Below are positions 42,200 through 51,227 of a stretch of 64,000 bases of DNA, piece by piece. A program made the translations under genes and the position numbers. The DNA comes from CBFHWY01 sp965659675. Its GTDB lineage: Bacteria; Bacteroidota; Bacteroidia; Flavobacteriales_G; Salibacteraceae. The notes below the pieces were generated by a model. It was not told the origin of the DNA. It saw only the letters and a list, made by a program, of their open reading frames with translations, and did no database searches. The number at the start of each line of letters is the position of its first letter. Within the stretch, counting starts at the first letter, position 1. The stretch lies in contig CBFHWY010000001.1 in the NCBI GenBank assembly GCA_965659675.1, forward strand, positions 62,001 to 126,000, in the 5' to 3' direction.

Positions 42200-43694
42200 C
42201 AAGTCGTTGTACCTTGCTGGCACCGCTCGGATAATTTACCTCCAGCAGGTAAATTCCATTGTCGAATTCAGCTGTATTGATCTGCTGAGATCTGCCTGAA
42301 TAAACGCTTTTCCCTAAAACATCGATCAATCGCAGTGATTCAATTTTGAGATCACTCTCAACGTATAGCACTTCATTCGCTGGTTGCGGATAGAGCTTTA
42401 AAGATGATGAGCCAGTGATATCATTTATTCCTACCCTGGTTCCGAGTATGATTGTTGTGTCTTTTGTACAGTTGTTTGCGTCAGTAACAGTAACTGTATA
42501 ATTTCCACCAGCTAGACTGTTTACATCCTGCGTACCTTGTGTGGTGCCAGTCCATGAGTAGTTGTAAGGAGGTGTGCCACCGCTCACATTTAGGTCGATC
42601 TCTCCATCATTACCAAGTGGAGATTCTTTTGTCAGGGCAACACTTATTGATATGCTATCTGGATCTTGAATAGTCACGGTGTCAGTGTAAGTACTGCTGT
42701 TCACATTATCAGTAATGGTATAGTAATAATCCCCGGCGCAAAGGCCACTAACCGAATTACCGGTGCCGCCTCCGGCATTTGCTGACCAGGCGTAGCTGTA
42801 GCTTCCAGTTCCACCTACACCAGTGATCGTTGCGCTTCCGTCACAATCCTCATAACAGGATGGGTCATTTTGCTGAGAGGTATAGGCAAAAACCTGAGCT
42901 CCGGTCTTAAAGAAGCCTGAGATCAGATTTCCGTTTTTGTCGGCCTCCGCCTCCATCACATAATAGCCTTCATTTTTGGCGATCCAGTTGTATCGATAAA
43001 CAGTATCCTCCAGCACTTGATTTGGATTAGCAGGCCAACCAGTGATGGCGTTTCTAAGGTAAACCTCTGTGAGAGTGATCTCTTTGGTGAACATCCTCAA
43101 GGTTTGAAAGCTGCCGTTTGGCAAATTGAGAGTCCCGTAAGCATCAAAGTTTACTGTATTTGTTTGAGTTCTGATGGCCCTGATCTTGTCCACAATTCCG
43201 CCTAGTATATTGGTGTCGATCGTCGTATCAACCACCCCAACAGAAGTGAAATTATCCTGGTAGTTAGCTGGGAAAGCCACAAGTTTAAGGTCGGGGTTAA
43301 TATCCACAGGAGTAACAAATCCCTGACTTAATAGATCAGCGGCAATACCATCGAGCATGAGAGAATCGGTGCTAATCTTTAAATAGACCCCACCAATTTC
43401 ACCACTGAGAGCTAGATTGGAATTTGGAAAAAGTGTATCAAAGGGGGTTTGATAAGGTGGTGTTTGGCTGGGTTCAACAAATAATATGGTATCGAGATTA
43501 GTTACATCGAGGCTGGTATAATTCCAGGTCTGGCTGCCTGTTGCACCTGCAGTCAAACCACTCATGTCATCATCTTCCAGAATGAAAAACACATCGCCGC
43601 GAGAGGGGAAATCCGTTCTTGTAACAGTGATCTGTGCAGCAAGGTTGAGTGAGATAAAGAGAAAAGAAATGAATAGGTAAATCGTTTTTTTCAT
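42186..43694 (-). CDS. SprB-repeat secreted protein with T9SS type A domain
   Basis: This 502-residue protein has a signal peptide (KKTIYLFISFLFISLNLAAQ). Residues about 20-275 form an unrecognised beta-rich domain ('SQTWNYTSLDVTNLDT', 'VYLRNAITGWPANPNQVLED'). Two SprB-type repeats follow (about 280-410; 'DCDGSATITGVGGTGSYSYA', 'GEIDLNVSGGTPPYNYSW', 'GNYTVTVTDANNCT'). The end is a type A T9SS domain ('LKLYPQPANEVLYVES ... YPSGASKVQRLVISH'). SprB repeats come from the gliding adhesin SprB but are common in unrelated surface proteins, so motility is not implied. Confidence 0.87.
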   Translation of the reverse strand: MKKTIYLFISFLFISLNLAAQITVTRTDFPSRGDVFFILEDDDMSGLTAGATGSQTWNYTSLDVTNLDTILFVEPSQTPPYQTPFDTLFPNSNLALSGEIGGVYLKISTDSLMLDGIAADLLSQGFVTPVDINPDLKLVAFPANYQDNFTSVGVVDTTIDTNILGGIVDKIRAIRTQTNTVNFDAYGTLNLPNGSFQTLRMFTKEITLTEVYLRNAITGWPANPNQVLEDTVYRYNWIAKNEGYYVMEAEADKNGNLISGFFKTGAQVFAYTSQQNDPSCYEDCDGSATITGVGGTGSYSYAWSANAGGGTGNSVSGLCAGDYYYTITDNVNSSTYTDTVTIQDPDSISISVALTKESPLGNDGEIDLNVSGGTPPYNYSWTGTTQGTQDVNSLAGGNYTVTVTDANNCTKDTTIILGTRVGINDITGSSSLKLYPQPANEVLYVESDLKIESLRLIDVLGKSVYSGRSQQINTAEFDNGIYLLEVNYPSGASKVQRLVISH

Positions 43695-43784
43695 GACTTG
43701 ATTTTATGCAATGATATACGTGCAAAATAACTCAAAGGTTTGCAGTCGGCTGTACTTTTCGATAAGAGGCTCTGCATATTGGCT

Positions 43785-43792
43785 TATTTTTG
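43785..43792 (+). promoter_or_regulatory. -7 box TATTTTTG of rbfA
   Basis: Exact TAnnTTTG match, 4 bases before the rbfA ATG. Confidence 0.45.
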
Positions 43793-43796
43793 AAAT

Positions 43797-44135
43797 ATGG
43801 ATAGTATTCGACAGGAAAAAGTAAACGCTCTACTCATGAAAGACCTTGGCGAGATTCTCAGACAAGAAGGTTCTGCCCTTGTGAGTGGATCTATGGTGAG
43901 CGTAACCGAAGTAAGGGTGAGTCCGGATCTTGGTTATGCAAAGGTTTTTGTCAGCTTTTTTCCAGTTAAGGATAAGAAAGAAGCTCTCGCTAAACTCCGC
44001 GAACACAGCGCGAATATCCGCTATAAACTGGGAAGCAAGATCGGCAAGCAAATGAGGGTAGTGCCCGACCTGAACTTTATCCTCGATGACTCTATCGACA
44101 GGGCAAACCGCATAGATGAATTGCTGAATTCGTGA
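43797..44135 (+). CDS. rbfA: 30S ribosome-binding factor RbfA
   Basis: This 112-residue cytoplasmic protein has the KH-like fold of RbfA with 'SIRQEKVNALLMKDLGEIL' at the N terminus, 'MVSVTEVRVSPDLGYAKVFV', 'IRYKLGSKIGKQMRVVPDLN' and 'FILDDSIDRANRIDELL'. It matures the 5' end of 16S rRNA and supports growth at low temperature. Its stop overlaps the GTG start of the permease gene (GTGA). Confidence 0.94.
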   Translation: MDSIRQEKVNALLMKDLGEILRQEGSALVSGSMVSVTEVRVSPDLGYAKVFVSFFPVKDKKEALAKLREHSANIRYKLGSKIGKQMRVVPDLNFILDDSIDRANRIDELLNS

Positions 44136-45343
44136 ATCTGGCAGGACTCATAGCGAAGCGATATCTGTTCTCAAAGAAATCGCACAATGCGATCAATATC
44201 ATTACAGGCATAGCCATTGTTGGTATCGCCGTAGGGTCAATGGCGCTCATCATCGTATTAAGCGGGTTTAATGGCTTACAGAGTTTGGTGGAGGATATGT
44301 ACAGCAATTTTGATCCGGACATCAAGGTCACGGCAGCAAAAGGCAAGAGTTTTTCAGTTGACTCCATTTCAATTCAGGAAATTGAAGTGCTTCCTCAGGT
44401 GGCAAGCCTAAGCAAATGTTTGGAGGAAACGGCTCTATTAAAGTACAAGGAAAAACAAAGTTTTGCTACGGTCAAAGGTGTTGATGAGAACTTTGGCGCC
44501 ATCTCGGGTGTCGATACTTCCATTTATGATGGAAACTATGCGCTGAACTTCGAGGGAAAGAATTTTGCAGTACTTGGATATGGAGTGGCAAGTCAACTTC
44601 AGGTTTATGCGAGAAACATTTATGACCCTGTTGTCATTTTTGCCGCCAGGCGAAAAGGAAGGGTTTCGGCGAATGTGATGAATGCCTTTAGCACAAACCC
44701 AATCAACGTAGCTGGGGTATTTAATGTCAATGCAGACGTAGATTTTAAGTACATGCTGGTTCCCCTGGATTTTAGTCAGGAGATCTTCGATCGGAAAGCT
44801 GAACTAAGCAGCCTGGAGATCAAGCTTAAGCCCGATGAGGATGCGGCTGAATTTAAGTCCTTTTTACAGGAAAAGCTCGGAGAGAATTTTGTTGTTAAAA
44901 CGCGTTTTGAACTCAATGAATTGATCTTTAAGACCAACAGAACGGAAAAGTGGATCACTTATCTTATCCTTACTTTCATCTTGATCATCGCAAGTTTTAA
45001 CTTGATCGCATCACTCACGATTCTGATCCTTGAGAAAAAAGCGGATATCAATATCATGCGGGCCATGGGGGCAGATAAAAGCCTCATTCGAAAAGTCTTT
45101 CTTAGAGAGGGTTTTCTCATCGCCTTTTTGGGAGGAGGAATAGGCATGTTACTTGGCCTATTGCTTACACTCGGACAGCAATACATTGGTTTTATTCGCC
45201 TTGGAGCAGATAGTATCGTGGAGTACTACCCAATGGAATTGGATGCCCTCGATTTTCTAGCCGTCCTTTTAACTGTGCTCTTTTTGGGCTTCCTGGCAGC
45301 CTGGCTACCAGTGAAGTTCGTTTTACGGAAGACATTGGTATAA
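44132..45343 (+). CDS. LolC/LolE-like ABC transporter permease
   Basis: This 403-residue inner-membrane protein starts with GTG overlapping the rbfA stop. It has one N-terminal membrane helix ('INIITGIAIVGIAVGSMALI'), a large periplasmic MacB-type domain, and three C-terminal helices of the FtsX domain ('LTFILIIASFNLIASLTILI', 'FLIAFLGGGIGMLLGLLLTL', 'FLAVLLTVLFLGFLAAWLPV'). Its topology and length match the lipoprotein-releasing LolC/E family. The ATPase subunit is not in the window. Lipoprotein sorting is a good guess but not proven. Confidence 0.87.
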   Translation: MNLAGLIAKRYLFSKKSHNAINIITGIAIVGIAVGSMALIIVLSGFNGLQSLVEDMYSNFDPDIKVTAAKGKSFSVDSISIQEIEVLPQVASLSKCLEETALLKYKEKQSFATVKGVDENFGAISGVDTSIYDGNYALNFEGKNFAVLGYGVASQLQVYARNIYDPVVIFAARRKGRVSANVMNAFSTNPINVAGVFNVNADVDFKYMLVPLDFSQEIFDRKAELSSLEIKLKPDEDAAEFKSFLQEKLGENFVVKTRFELNELIFKTNRTEKWITYLILTFILIIASFNLIASLTILILEKKADINIMRAMGADKSLIRKVFLREGFLIAFLGGGIGMLLGLLLTLGQQYIGFIRLGADSIVEYYPMELDALDFLAVLLTVLFLGFLAAWLPVKFVLRKTLV

Positions 45344-46123
45344 AAAGGACCTCAGTCCTTTGTATAAATGGTCTTCGTTTTCTATAAACGACATATGACC
45401 ACCTTCCTGCAAAATGAGCGGCTTGATCATGTTGGAACGAGTCATTTGTTTTTCAAGACTTTTCCAAGAAAATAATGGGTCGCGTTTGCCAGCAACAAAT
45501 AAAATGGGGTAGGGGGGAAACTTTAAGATGATCTCACGAGAAGGACGAACTTTCATTCCTTCCAATGCAGCGATGATTCCCTGCTTGCTCATTTTGGAAG
45601 CTTGCTTTGCCAGACCTTTGATCTCATATTTATATCTCAAGCGATCATCCTCGTTGAAAAGTAAAGGGATAGTTTGCCTGACGAAGGATAGATGATCTTG
45701 TTGACAAAGTTTTACTCCGCGTGATCTGTTGTGTTTTTTCTGAGATGAATCTGCCCGACTACTTGAGTTCACCAATGCGAGGCCTTTCAACATATCTGGA
45801 TATTTATCTGCGAATGCAAGTGCCACATAACCCCCCATGCTATGACCAACGATCACTGTTTTTCTCTTTTTTAATTTTCGGAGAACATGATGCACCACAT
45901 CTGCCATAAGCTCCATTTTGTGAGCATAGCCGAGGTTTTCACTTTCTCCGTGACCGGGAAGGTCGATAAGAATGGGGTTAAAGTGTTTTGCGAAGCGATC
46001 TGCTATGGAATACCACATGCTGCGATCTTCAAGAAAACCATGAAGGAATACAACGGGGCGCCCACTATCACGATACTCCACAGCGAACTTTGCCCCCTTA
46101 AAAAGTATCGTATCTCTGTTCAA
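45323..46123 (-). CDS. Alpha/beta hydrolase
   Basis: This 266-residue cytoplasmic hydrolase has the oxyanion segment 'VVFLHGFLEDRSMW', nucleophile elbow 'VIVGHSMGGYVALAFA' (Ser), Asp in 'AGKRDPLFSW' and His in 'EGGHMSFIEN'. It resembles the MenH/BioH-like esterases; no specific substrate can be named. The start codon is TTG, one base after the stop of pepP (TAG-C-TTG), so translation is probably coupled. The end overlaps the convergent permease gene by 21 bases. Confidence 0.88.
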   Translation of the reverse strand: MNRDTILFKGAKFAVEYRDSGRPVVFLHGFLEDRSMWYSIADRFAKHFNPILIDLPGHGESENLGYAHKMELMADVVHHVLRKLKKRKTVIVGHSMGGYVALAFADKYPDMLKGLALVNSSSRADSSQKKHNRSRGVKLCQQDHLSFVRQTIPLLFNEDDRLRYKYEIKGLAKQASKMSKQGIIAALEGMKVRPSREIILKFPPYPILFVAGKRDPLFSWKSLEKQMTRSNMIKPLILQEGGHMSFIENEDHLYKGLRSFLYQCLP

Positions 46124-46124
46124 G

Positions 46125-47417
46125 CTATGATTTGTTCATCAAACCTTCGATCTCTTCGATCTCAACGGGGATGTTCTTCATCAGATCAAATGGCTCATCA
46201 TCTGTGATCAGCAGATCGTTCTCTATTCTCACACCCAAACTTTCCTCAGGGATGTAGATTCCCGGTTCACAAGTGAACACATTGCCAGCCTCTATGGGTT
46301 CAACCCATGAACCTACATCATGAGTATCCAATCCGATATAATGCGAGGTACCGTGCATAAAGTACTTCTTGTACGCAGGCGAATCAGGGTTTTGGTTCTT
46401 GATGTCGGTTTTGTCGATCAGCTTTAATCTGAGTAACTCACTTTCCATGAGCTTTCCGACTTCTTTGTGATAATCGTTGAGCATAACTCCAGGACGAAGC
46501 AGAGCAATAGAAGCTTTCTGAACTCTCAGAACGGCTGAGTAGATCTCTTTCTGTCGTTTGCTGAACCTGCCATTTGCTGGAACACATCGGGTTAGATCAG
46601 CATCATAGTTTGCATACTCTGCTCCAATATCCATTAGGATGAGATCGCCATCCTTCACCTGCTGATTGTTGTCTATATAGTGAAGCACACAGGCATTAAA
46701 GCCACTTGCGATGATAGGGGTGTAAGCAAAACCTGTAGATCGACTTCTGACAAATTCATGGATGAGCTCAGCCTCGATCTCAAACTCCCAAACGCCTGGA
46801 CGAATAAAGTCCAGAACATGTTTAAATGCATTCTCTGTAATGTCGCAAGCCGTTTGCATCAACTCAATTTCCTCAGGTTCTTTCACCGCTCTGAGTTTGT
46901 GCATGATCGGACTTAAGCGCTTGTAATTGTGCGCTGGATATTCTTGTTTGCACCATTTTATAAAACGATCCTCTCTGGTCTCGATCTCAACCTTAGCCCT
47001 TAAATGTTCATTGGTATTGATGTACACATTCTGAGCCTCAGACATCAAGGTCTTGAAGATCGTTTCGAACTGTTCTAACCAGTAAACCGTCTTAATTCCA
47101 GAAGTGTCAAAGGCAGTTTCCTTCGACAACTTCTCACCTTCCCAGATCTTAATATCGTCATTGGTCTCTTTCAGAAATAGGATCTCTTTGTGCTTTTCCT
47201 GGGATGCATCTGGAAATATGACCAGAATAGACTCTTCCTGATCAACGCCACTCAGATAAAAGATATCGGAATGCTGTTTGAAAGGCAGCGTTCCGTCGGA
47301 ACTGGTTGGGTAAATATCATTGGAATTAAGAACAATCAGTGAGGAAGGCTCCAGCTCAGCTCGGAGTTTTTTTCTATTCTTTTCAAATAGCTTGCGTTCG
47401 ATTGGTAAGTACTTCAT
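46125..47417 (-). CDS. pepP: Xaa-Pro aminopeptidase (aminopeptidase P)
   Basis: This 430-residue metallopeptidase has an N-terminal aminopeptidase P domain (residues 1-165, 'FKQHSDIFYLSGVDQEESIL') and a pita-bread catalytic domain. Di-metal ligands are visible in 'LMDIGAEYANYDADLTRCVP' (Asp, Asp), 'HGTSHYIGLDTHDVG' (His), 'CEPGIYIPEE' (Glu) and 'VRIENDLLIT' (Glu). It removes N-terminal residues before proline. The start follows a 307-base upstream gap shared with sdhC. Confidence 0.93.
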   Translation of the reverse strand: MKYLPIERKLFEKNRKKLRAELEPSSLIVLNSNDIYPTSSDGTLPFKQHSDIFYLSGVDQEESILVIFPDASQEKHKEILFLKETNDDIKIWEGEKLSKETAFDTSGIKTVYWLEQFETIFKTLMSEAQNVYINTNEHLRAKVEIETREDRFIKWCKQEYPAHNYKRLSPIMHKLRAVKEPEEIELMQTACDITENAFKHVLDFIRPGVWEFEIEAELIHEFVRSRSTGFAYTPIIASGFNACVLHYIDNNQQVKDGDLILMDIGAEYANYDADLTRCVPANGRFSKRQKEIYSAVLRVQKASIALLRPGVMLNDYHKEVGKLMESELLRLKLIDKTDIKNQNPDSPAYKKYFMHGTSHYIGLDTHDVGSWVEPIEAGNVFTCEPGIYIPEESLGVRIENDLLITDDEPFDLMKNIPVEIEEIEGLMNKS

Positions 47418-47724
47418 TTTGTTTTTTGATCAGTATTAATGCGAATGAACGATTGTCTCTGCTGATACGAAGAAAGTAAATTCTAAGGCTATTTCTATCA
47501 TGGCTTATTTTTTCTACATCAAATAGCCCACTTTTTTACATGTCGAAAAAACAACCTGACTGCTCAATAAGCCAGAGCCAGAGAGCGAACTAATTTTTTC
47601 TTTCCTTGTTGAATGAGTAGTGTAAAACAAGAAAAATGCCCAAGAATCAGTCTAAATATGATGATTACCTTTTTATTCTCGGCATGGAGTATAAATTTGC
47701 CATAATAAATAATACTGAAAAGTT
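47418..47724. other. Intergenic region upstream of pepP and sdhC
   Basis: This 307-base AT-rich region separates divergent genes. Apart from the sdhC -7 box near its right end I see no RNA gene, hairpin or ORF in it. Its length suggests regulatory sites for the sdh operon, but no operator is recognisable. Confidence 0.45.
47692..47699 (+). promoter_or_regulatory. -7 box TAAATTTG of the sdh operon
   Basis: Exact TAnnTTTG match, 25 bases before the sdhC ATG; the -33 region is T-rich but lacks a clear TTG. Confidence 0.5.
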
Positions 47725-48393
47725 ATGAGTTCAAGAGCTGGTCTGATCAATTCTTCAATAGGACGCAAACTGTGGATGTCGCTCACAGGATTGTTCCTCT
47801 GCCTCTTTCTGGTAGTTCACCTGGCAGGGAACCTGCAGCTTATCTGGGGTACTCCCGAAGCCTTTAATGAGTACAGCGCATTCATGACTTCGTTCCCGCT
47901 AATTAAGATCACATCCTACCTCCTCTATGCGAGTATTATCTTGCATGTGGTGGATGGAATAATGCTGGCTCGCCAAAATCAGGCGGCCCGCCCAGTGAAT
48001 TACAAGCACAATAATCCTTCTGCTAACTCATCCTGGGCCTCCAGAAGTATGGCATTACTCGGGCTTATTACCCTCGTGTTCCTTGTGATCCACATGAAGA
48101 GCTTTTGGTATGAGATGCATTGGGGTGAAATTGGCCTGGACGCCAACAACAATAAAGATCTTTATTCAGTCACAGTGGCTGCATTTCAGCAGTGGTGGTA
48201 TAGCGCTTTTTATATTGTATGTATGATCGCGCTTGCTTTTCACCTTTCGCATGGCTTTCAGAGTGCATTTCAGACATTAGGGATCAACCATCCCAAATAC
48301 ACAGGTATAATTAAGACAGTAGGAGCATGGTTTGCAGTGGTCGTTCCACTAGCATTTGCAAGCATTCCAGTGTGGATATTCCTAACTAAATAA
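47725..48393 (+). CDS. sdhC: Succinate dehydrogenase cytochrome b subunit
   Basis: This 222-residue inner-membrane protein has five helices as in the type B (Wolinella/Bacillus) complex II, which needs no SdhD. 'SSIGRKLWMSLTGLFLCLFL' and 'VVHLAGNLQLIWG' supply a haem-ligand His; more His occur in 'ILHVVDGIMLARQ', 'LVFLVIHMKSFWYEMHWG' and 'ALAFHLSHGFQSAFQTLG'. It anchors SdhAB, binds haem b and reduces menaquinone. It starts the sdhCAB operon; the gap to sdhA is 9 bases. Confidence 0.94.
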   Translation: MSSRAGLINSSIGRKLWMSLTGLFLCLFLVVHLAGNLQLIWGTPEAFNEYSAFMTSFPLIKITSYLLYASIILHVVDGIMLARQNQAARPVNYKHNNPSANSSWASRSMALLGLITLVFLVIHMKSFWYEMHWGEIGLDANNNKDLYSVTVAAFQQWWYSAFYIVCMIALAFHLSHGFQSAFQTLGINHPKYTGIIKTVGAWFAVVVPLAFASIPVWIFLTK

Positions 48394-48402
48394 GACAAAG
48401 AA

Positions 48403-50406
48403 ATGGCAGAATTAAAATCGAGCATTCCTGAAGGACAACTTGACAAAAAGTGGACGAACCACAAGAATAATATCAACCTTGTCAACCCAGCCAACAAGCG
48501 CTTGATCGATGTCATCGTTGTTGGAACCGGTCTGGCAGGAGCATCTGCATCAGCCTCATTAGCTGAGTTGGGATACAATGTTAAATCGTTCTGCTTCCAG
48601 GATAGTCCGCGTCGCGCGCACTCCATTGCAGCCCAGGGTGGAATCAATGCAGCAAAGAATTATCAGAATGATGGCGATTCCGTTTATCGACTTTTTTATG
48701 ACACCATAAAAGGAGGAGATTACCGATCGAGAGAAGCCAATGTATACCGACTGGCAGAAGTTTCGGCTAACATCATCGACCAATGCGTTGCTCAAGGCGT
48801 TCCTTTCGCTAGAGAATATGGTGGCTTGCTGGACAACCGCTCTTTTGGTGGAGTGCAGGTGTCCAGAACCTTCTACGCAAAGGGTCAAACCGGACAGCAA
48901 TTATTACTCGGCGCTTACTCGGCTATGTCCAGACAGATCGGAAAAGGAAAGATCAAGATGTACAGCCGCCATGAGATGTTGGAGCTGGTTATTGTTGATG
49001 GTAAAGCGAGAGGGATCATAGCAAGGAATTTGGTCACGGGTGAGGTCGAAAGACACAGTGCCCACGCTGTTGTGCTTTGCTCGGGTGGATATGGAAACGT
49101 ATTCTATCTCTCTACCAATGCCATGGGTTCTAATGTAACCGCTGCATGGAAAGCTCACAAAAAGGGAGCACATATGGCAAATCCATGTTATACTCAGATT
49201 CACCCTACTTGTATTCCGGTTTCTGGAACGCACCAAAGTAAACTGACACTGATGTCCGAGTCACTGAGAAACGACGGACGTATTTGGGTGCCAGCTAAAA
49301 AGGAAGATGCCGAGGCGGTGCGCGCCGGTAAGTTGAAGCCAACCGAGATTCCTGAAGAAGACAGAGATTACTATCTCGAGAGAAGATATCCATCCTTTGG
49401 TAACCTTGTACCACGAGACGTCGCCTCAAGAGCGGCCAAAGAGAGATGCGATGCAGGATTTGGAGTGAATGCCACCGGTGAAGCTGTTTTCCTTGATTTC
49501 GCCAGTGCGATCATTCGTTATGGAAAGACTGAGGCTACTCGCCTTGGAATGCACAACCCAGATGCAGCGAGCATCGAAAAACTTGGTAAACAGATCGTAA
49601 GTCAGAAGTATGGAAACCTCTTCCAGATGTATGAGAAGATCACGGCTGATAATCCATACGAAACCCCTATGAAGATCTATCCGGCTGTTCATTATACCAT
49701 GGGCGGACTCTGGGTCGACTATAACCTGATGACATCCATTGAAGGCTGCTATGCTTTGGGAGAAGCTAACTTCTCTGATCATGGAGCAAACCGACTTGGA
49801 GCTTCAGCGCTGATGCAAGGATTGGCCGACGGATACTTTGTGATCCCATACACCATTGGAGATTATTTGGCTCATGATATTAGAACAGGACCAATTCCGA
49901 CAGACTCAAATGAGTTTGAAGAAGCCGAGAAAAAGGCAAAAGAACGTTTGCAGCATTTCGTTGATAATAAGGGAAGCAAAACGGTTGATTATTTCCATAG
50001 AAAATTGGGAAGGATCATGTGGGACAACTGCGGCATGGCCAGAAATGAAGAAGGCTTAAAAAAGGCCATTTCTGAAATTCAGGCCTTAAGAGAAGAATTC
50101 TGGAAAGACGTAAGAGTCCCTGGTGATGTGAATGAGCTAAACCCAGAGCTTGAAAAGGCAGGCAGGGTTGCAGATTTCCTTGAACTGGGAGAGCTGATGT
50201 GCTGGGATGCGCTCGACAGAAATGAATCATGTGGTGGCCACTTCAGAGAAGAGTATCAAACTGAAGAGGGAGAAGCCCTTCGAGACGACAAGGAACACAA
50301 TTATGTTTCTGCCTGGAAGTTCAATGGCGAGCCTAAAGATGCTGAACTAATTAAAGAGCCACTTGTTTTTGATAATGTGGAGCTTAAGACAAGAAGTTAC
50401 AAATAA
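48403..50406 (+). CDS. sdhA: Succinate dehydrogenase / fumarate reductase flavoprotein subunit
   Basis: This 667-residue flavoprotein has the FAD-binding motif 'VVGTGLAGASASASLAELG', the covalent-FAD region with His in 'RRAHSIAAQGGINAAKNY', substrate-site motifs 'YTQIHPTCIPVSG' and 'SLRNDGRIWVP', 'AVHYTMGGLWVDY' and the C-terminal 'RNESCGGHFREEY'. It oxidises succinate to fumarate in the TCA cycle, on the cytoplasmic side of the inner membrane. Length and order match other Bacteroidota type B enzymes. Confidence 0.96.
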   Translation: MAELKSSIPEGQLDKKWTNHKNNINLVNPANKRLIDVIVVGTGLAGASASASLAELGYNVKSFCFQDSPRRAHSIAAQGGINAAKNYQNDGDSVYRLFYDTIKGGDYRSREANVYRLAEVSANIIDQCVAQGVPFAREYGGLLDNRSFGGVQVSRTFYAKGQTGQQLLLGAYSAMSRQIGKGKIKMYSRHEMLELVIVDGKARGIIARNLVTGEVERHSAHAVVLCSGGYGNVFYLSTNAMGSNVTAAWKAHKKGAHMANPCYTQIHPTCIPVSGTHQSKLTLMSESLRNDGRIWVPAKKEDAEAVRAGKLKPTEIPEEDRDYYLERRYPSFGNLVPRDVASRAAKERCDAGFGVNATGEAVFLDFASAIIRYGKTEATRLGMHNPDAASIEKLGKQIVSQKYGNLFQMYEKITADNPYETPMKIYPAVHYTMGGLWVDYNLMTSIEGCYALGEANFSDHGANRLGASALMQGLADGYFVIPYTIGDYLAHDIRTGPIPTDSNEFEEAEKKAKERLQHFVDNKGSKTVDYFHRKLGRIMWDNCGMARNEEGLKKAISEIQALREEFWKDVRVPGDVNELNPELEKAGRVADFLELGELMCWDALDRNESCGGHFREEYQTEEGEALRDDKEHNYVSAWKFNGEPKDAELIKEPLVFDNVELKTRSYK

Positions 50407-50423
50407 GAAAAGGATTTAAAGAC

Positions 50424-51176
50424 ATGGATTTAACACTTAAGATTTGGAGACAAAAGGGTGCTGATGACACTGGTAAGATGGTTGACTATCAAGTGAAGGA
50501 TATCAGTGAAGACCAGTCCTTTCTTGAAATGCTCGACAGCCTCAACGGTGAATTGATCGAGAAGGGTGAGGAGCCCGTTGCATTTGACCACGATTGTCGT
50601 GAAGGTATTTGCGGTTCTTGCTCTCTCTACATCAATGGAGAAGCACATGGCCCGGGTCGTGAGGTAACCACTTGTCAGTTGCACATGCGGGAGTTCAAAG
50701 ATGGTGACACCATTTATATTGAACCATGGAGAGCGAAGGCTTTTCCGGTGATCAAGGATCTTGTGGTTGACCGTTCATCTTTCGACAGAGTGATGTCAGC
50801 AGGAGGCTTTATTTCGGTGAACACCTCTGGAAACACATTAGATGCCAATGCAATTCCAATTGAAAAAGAGGATGCTGATCATGCTTTTGATGCCGCTACC
50901 TGCATTGGCTGCGGTGCCTGCGTAGCAACCTGCAAAAACTCGTCTGCGATGTTGTTTGTTTCAGCTAAAGTGTCACAATTCTCACTTCTACCTCAAGGTA
51001 AGGTAGAGGCCAAAGACCGTGTTTTGAATATGGTCAAACAAATGGATGAAGAAGGTTTTGGGAATTGTACAAATACAGGGGCCTGTGAAGTGGAATGCCC
51101 AAAGGGAATCTCTTTGGAGAATATCGCAAGAATGAATCGCGAATTCTTCTCAGCAAGCCTATCTTCAAACAAATAA
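50424..51176 (+). CDS. sdhB: Succinate dehydrogenase iron-sulfur subunit
   Basis: This 250-residue protein has a [2Fe-2S] ferredoxin domain ('DHDCREGICGSCSLYINGE' with a further Cys in 'VTTCQLHM') and a C-terminal domain with 'ATCIGCGACVATCKNSSAM' and 'NCTNTGACEVECPKGISL' for the [4Fe-4S] and [3Fe-4S] clusters. It passes electrons from SdhA to SdhC. It is the last gene of the operon, 17 bases after sdhA. Confidence 0.96.
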   Translation: MDLTLKIWRQKGADDTGKMVDYQVKDISEDQSFLEMLDSLNGELIEKGEEPVAFDHDCREGICGSCSLYINGEAHGPGREVTTCQLHMREFKDGDTIYIEPWRAKAFPVIKDLVVDRSSFDRVMSAGGFISVNTSGNTLDANAIPIEKEDADHAFDAATCIGCGACVATCKNSSAMLFVSAKVSQFSLLPQGKVEAKDRVLNMVKQMDEEGFGNCTNTGACEVECPKGISLENIARMNREFFSASLSSNK

Positions 51177-51187
51177 GGCCATTCCTA

Positions 51188-51216
51188 TTGCCCGAACAAG
51201 CAAAGCCTTACATTTG
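51188..51216 (+). promoter_or_regulatory. Promoter of the aminotransferase/amidase operon (TTG-N18-TACATTTG)
   Basis: TTG at 51188-51190 and TACATTTG at 51209-51216 are 18 bases apart, and the ATG follows 11 bases later. Confidence 0.55.
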
Positions 51217-51227
51217 ATTTTCAGCGA

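Noticed and set aside
42186..43694. SprB repeats as evidence of gliding motility
   Set aside because: SprB-type repeats and gliding-associated C-terminal domains occur in many non-gliding Bacteroidota; no gld or spr machinery gene is in the window.
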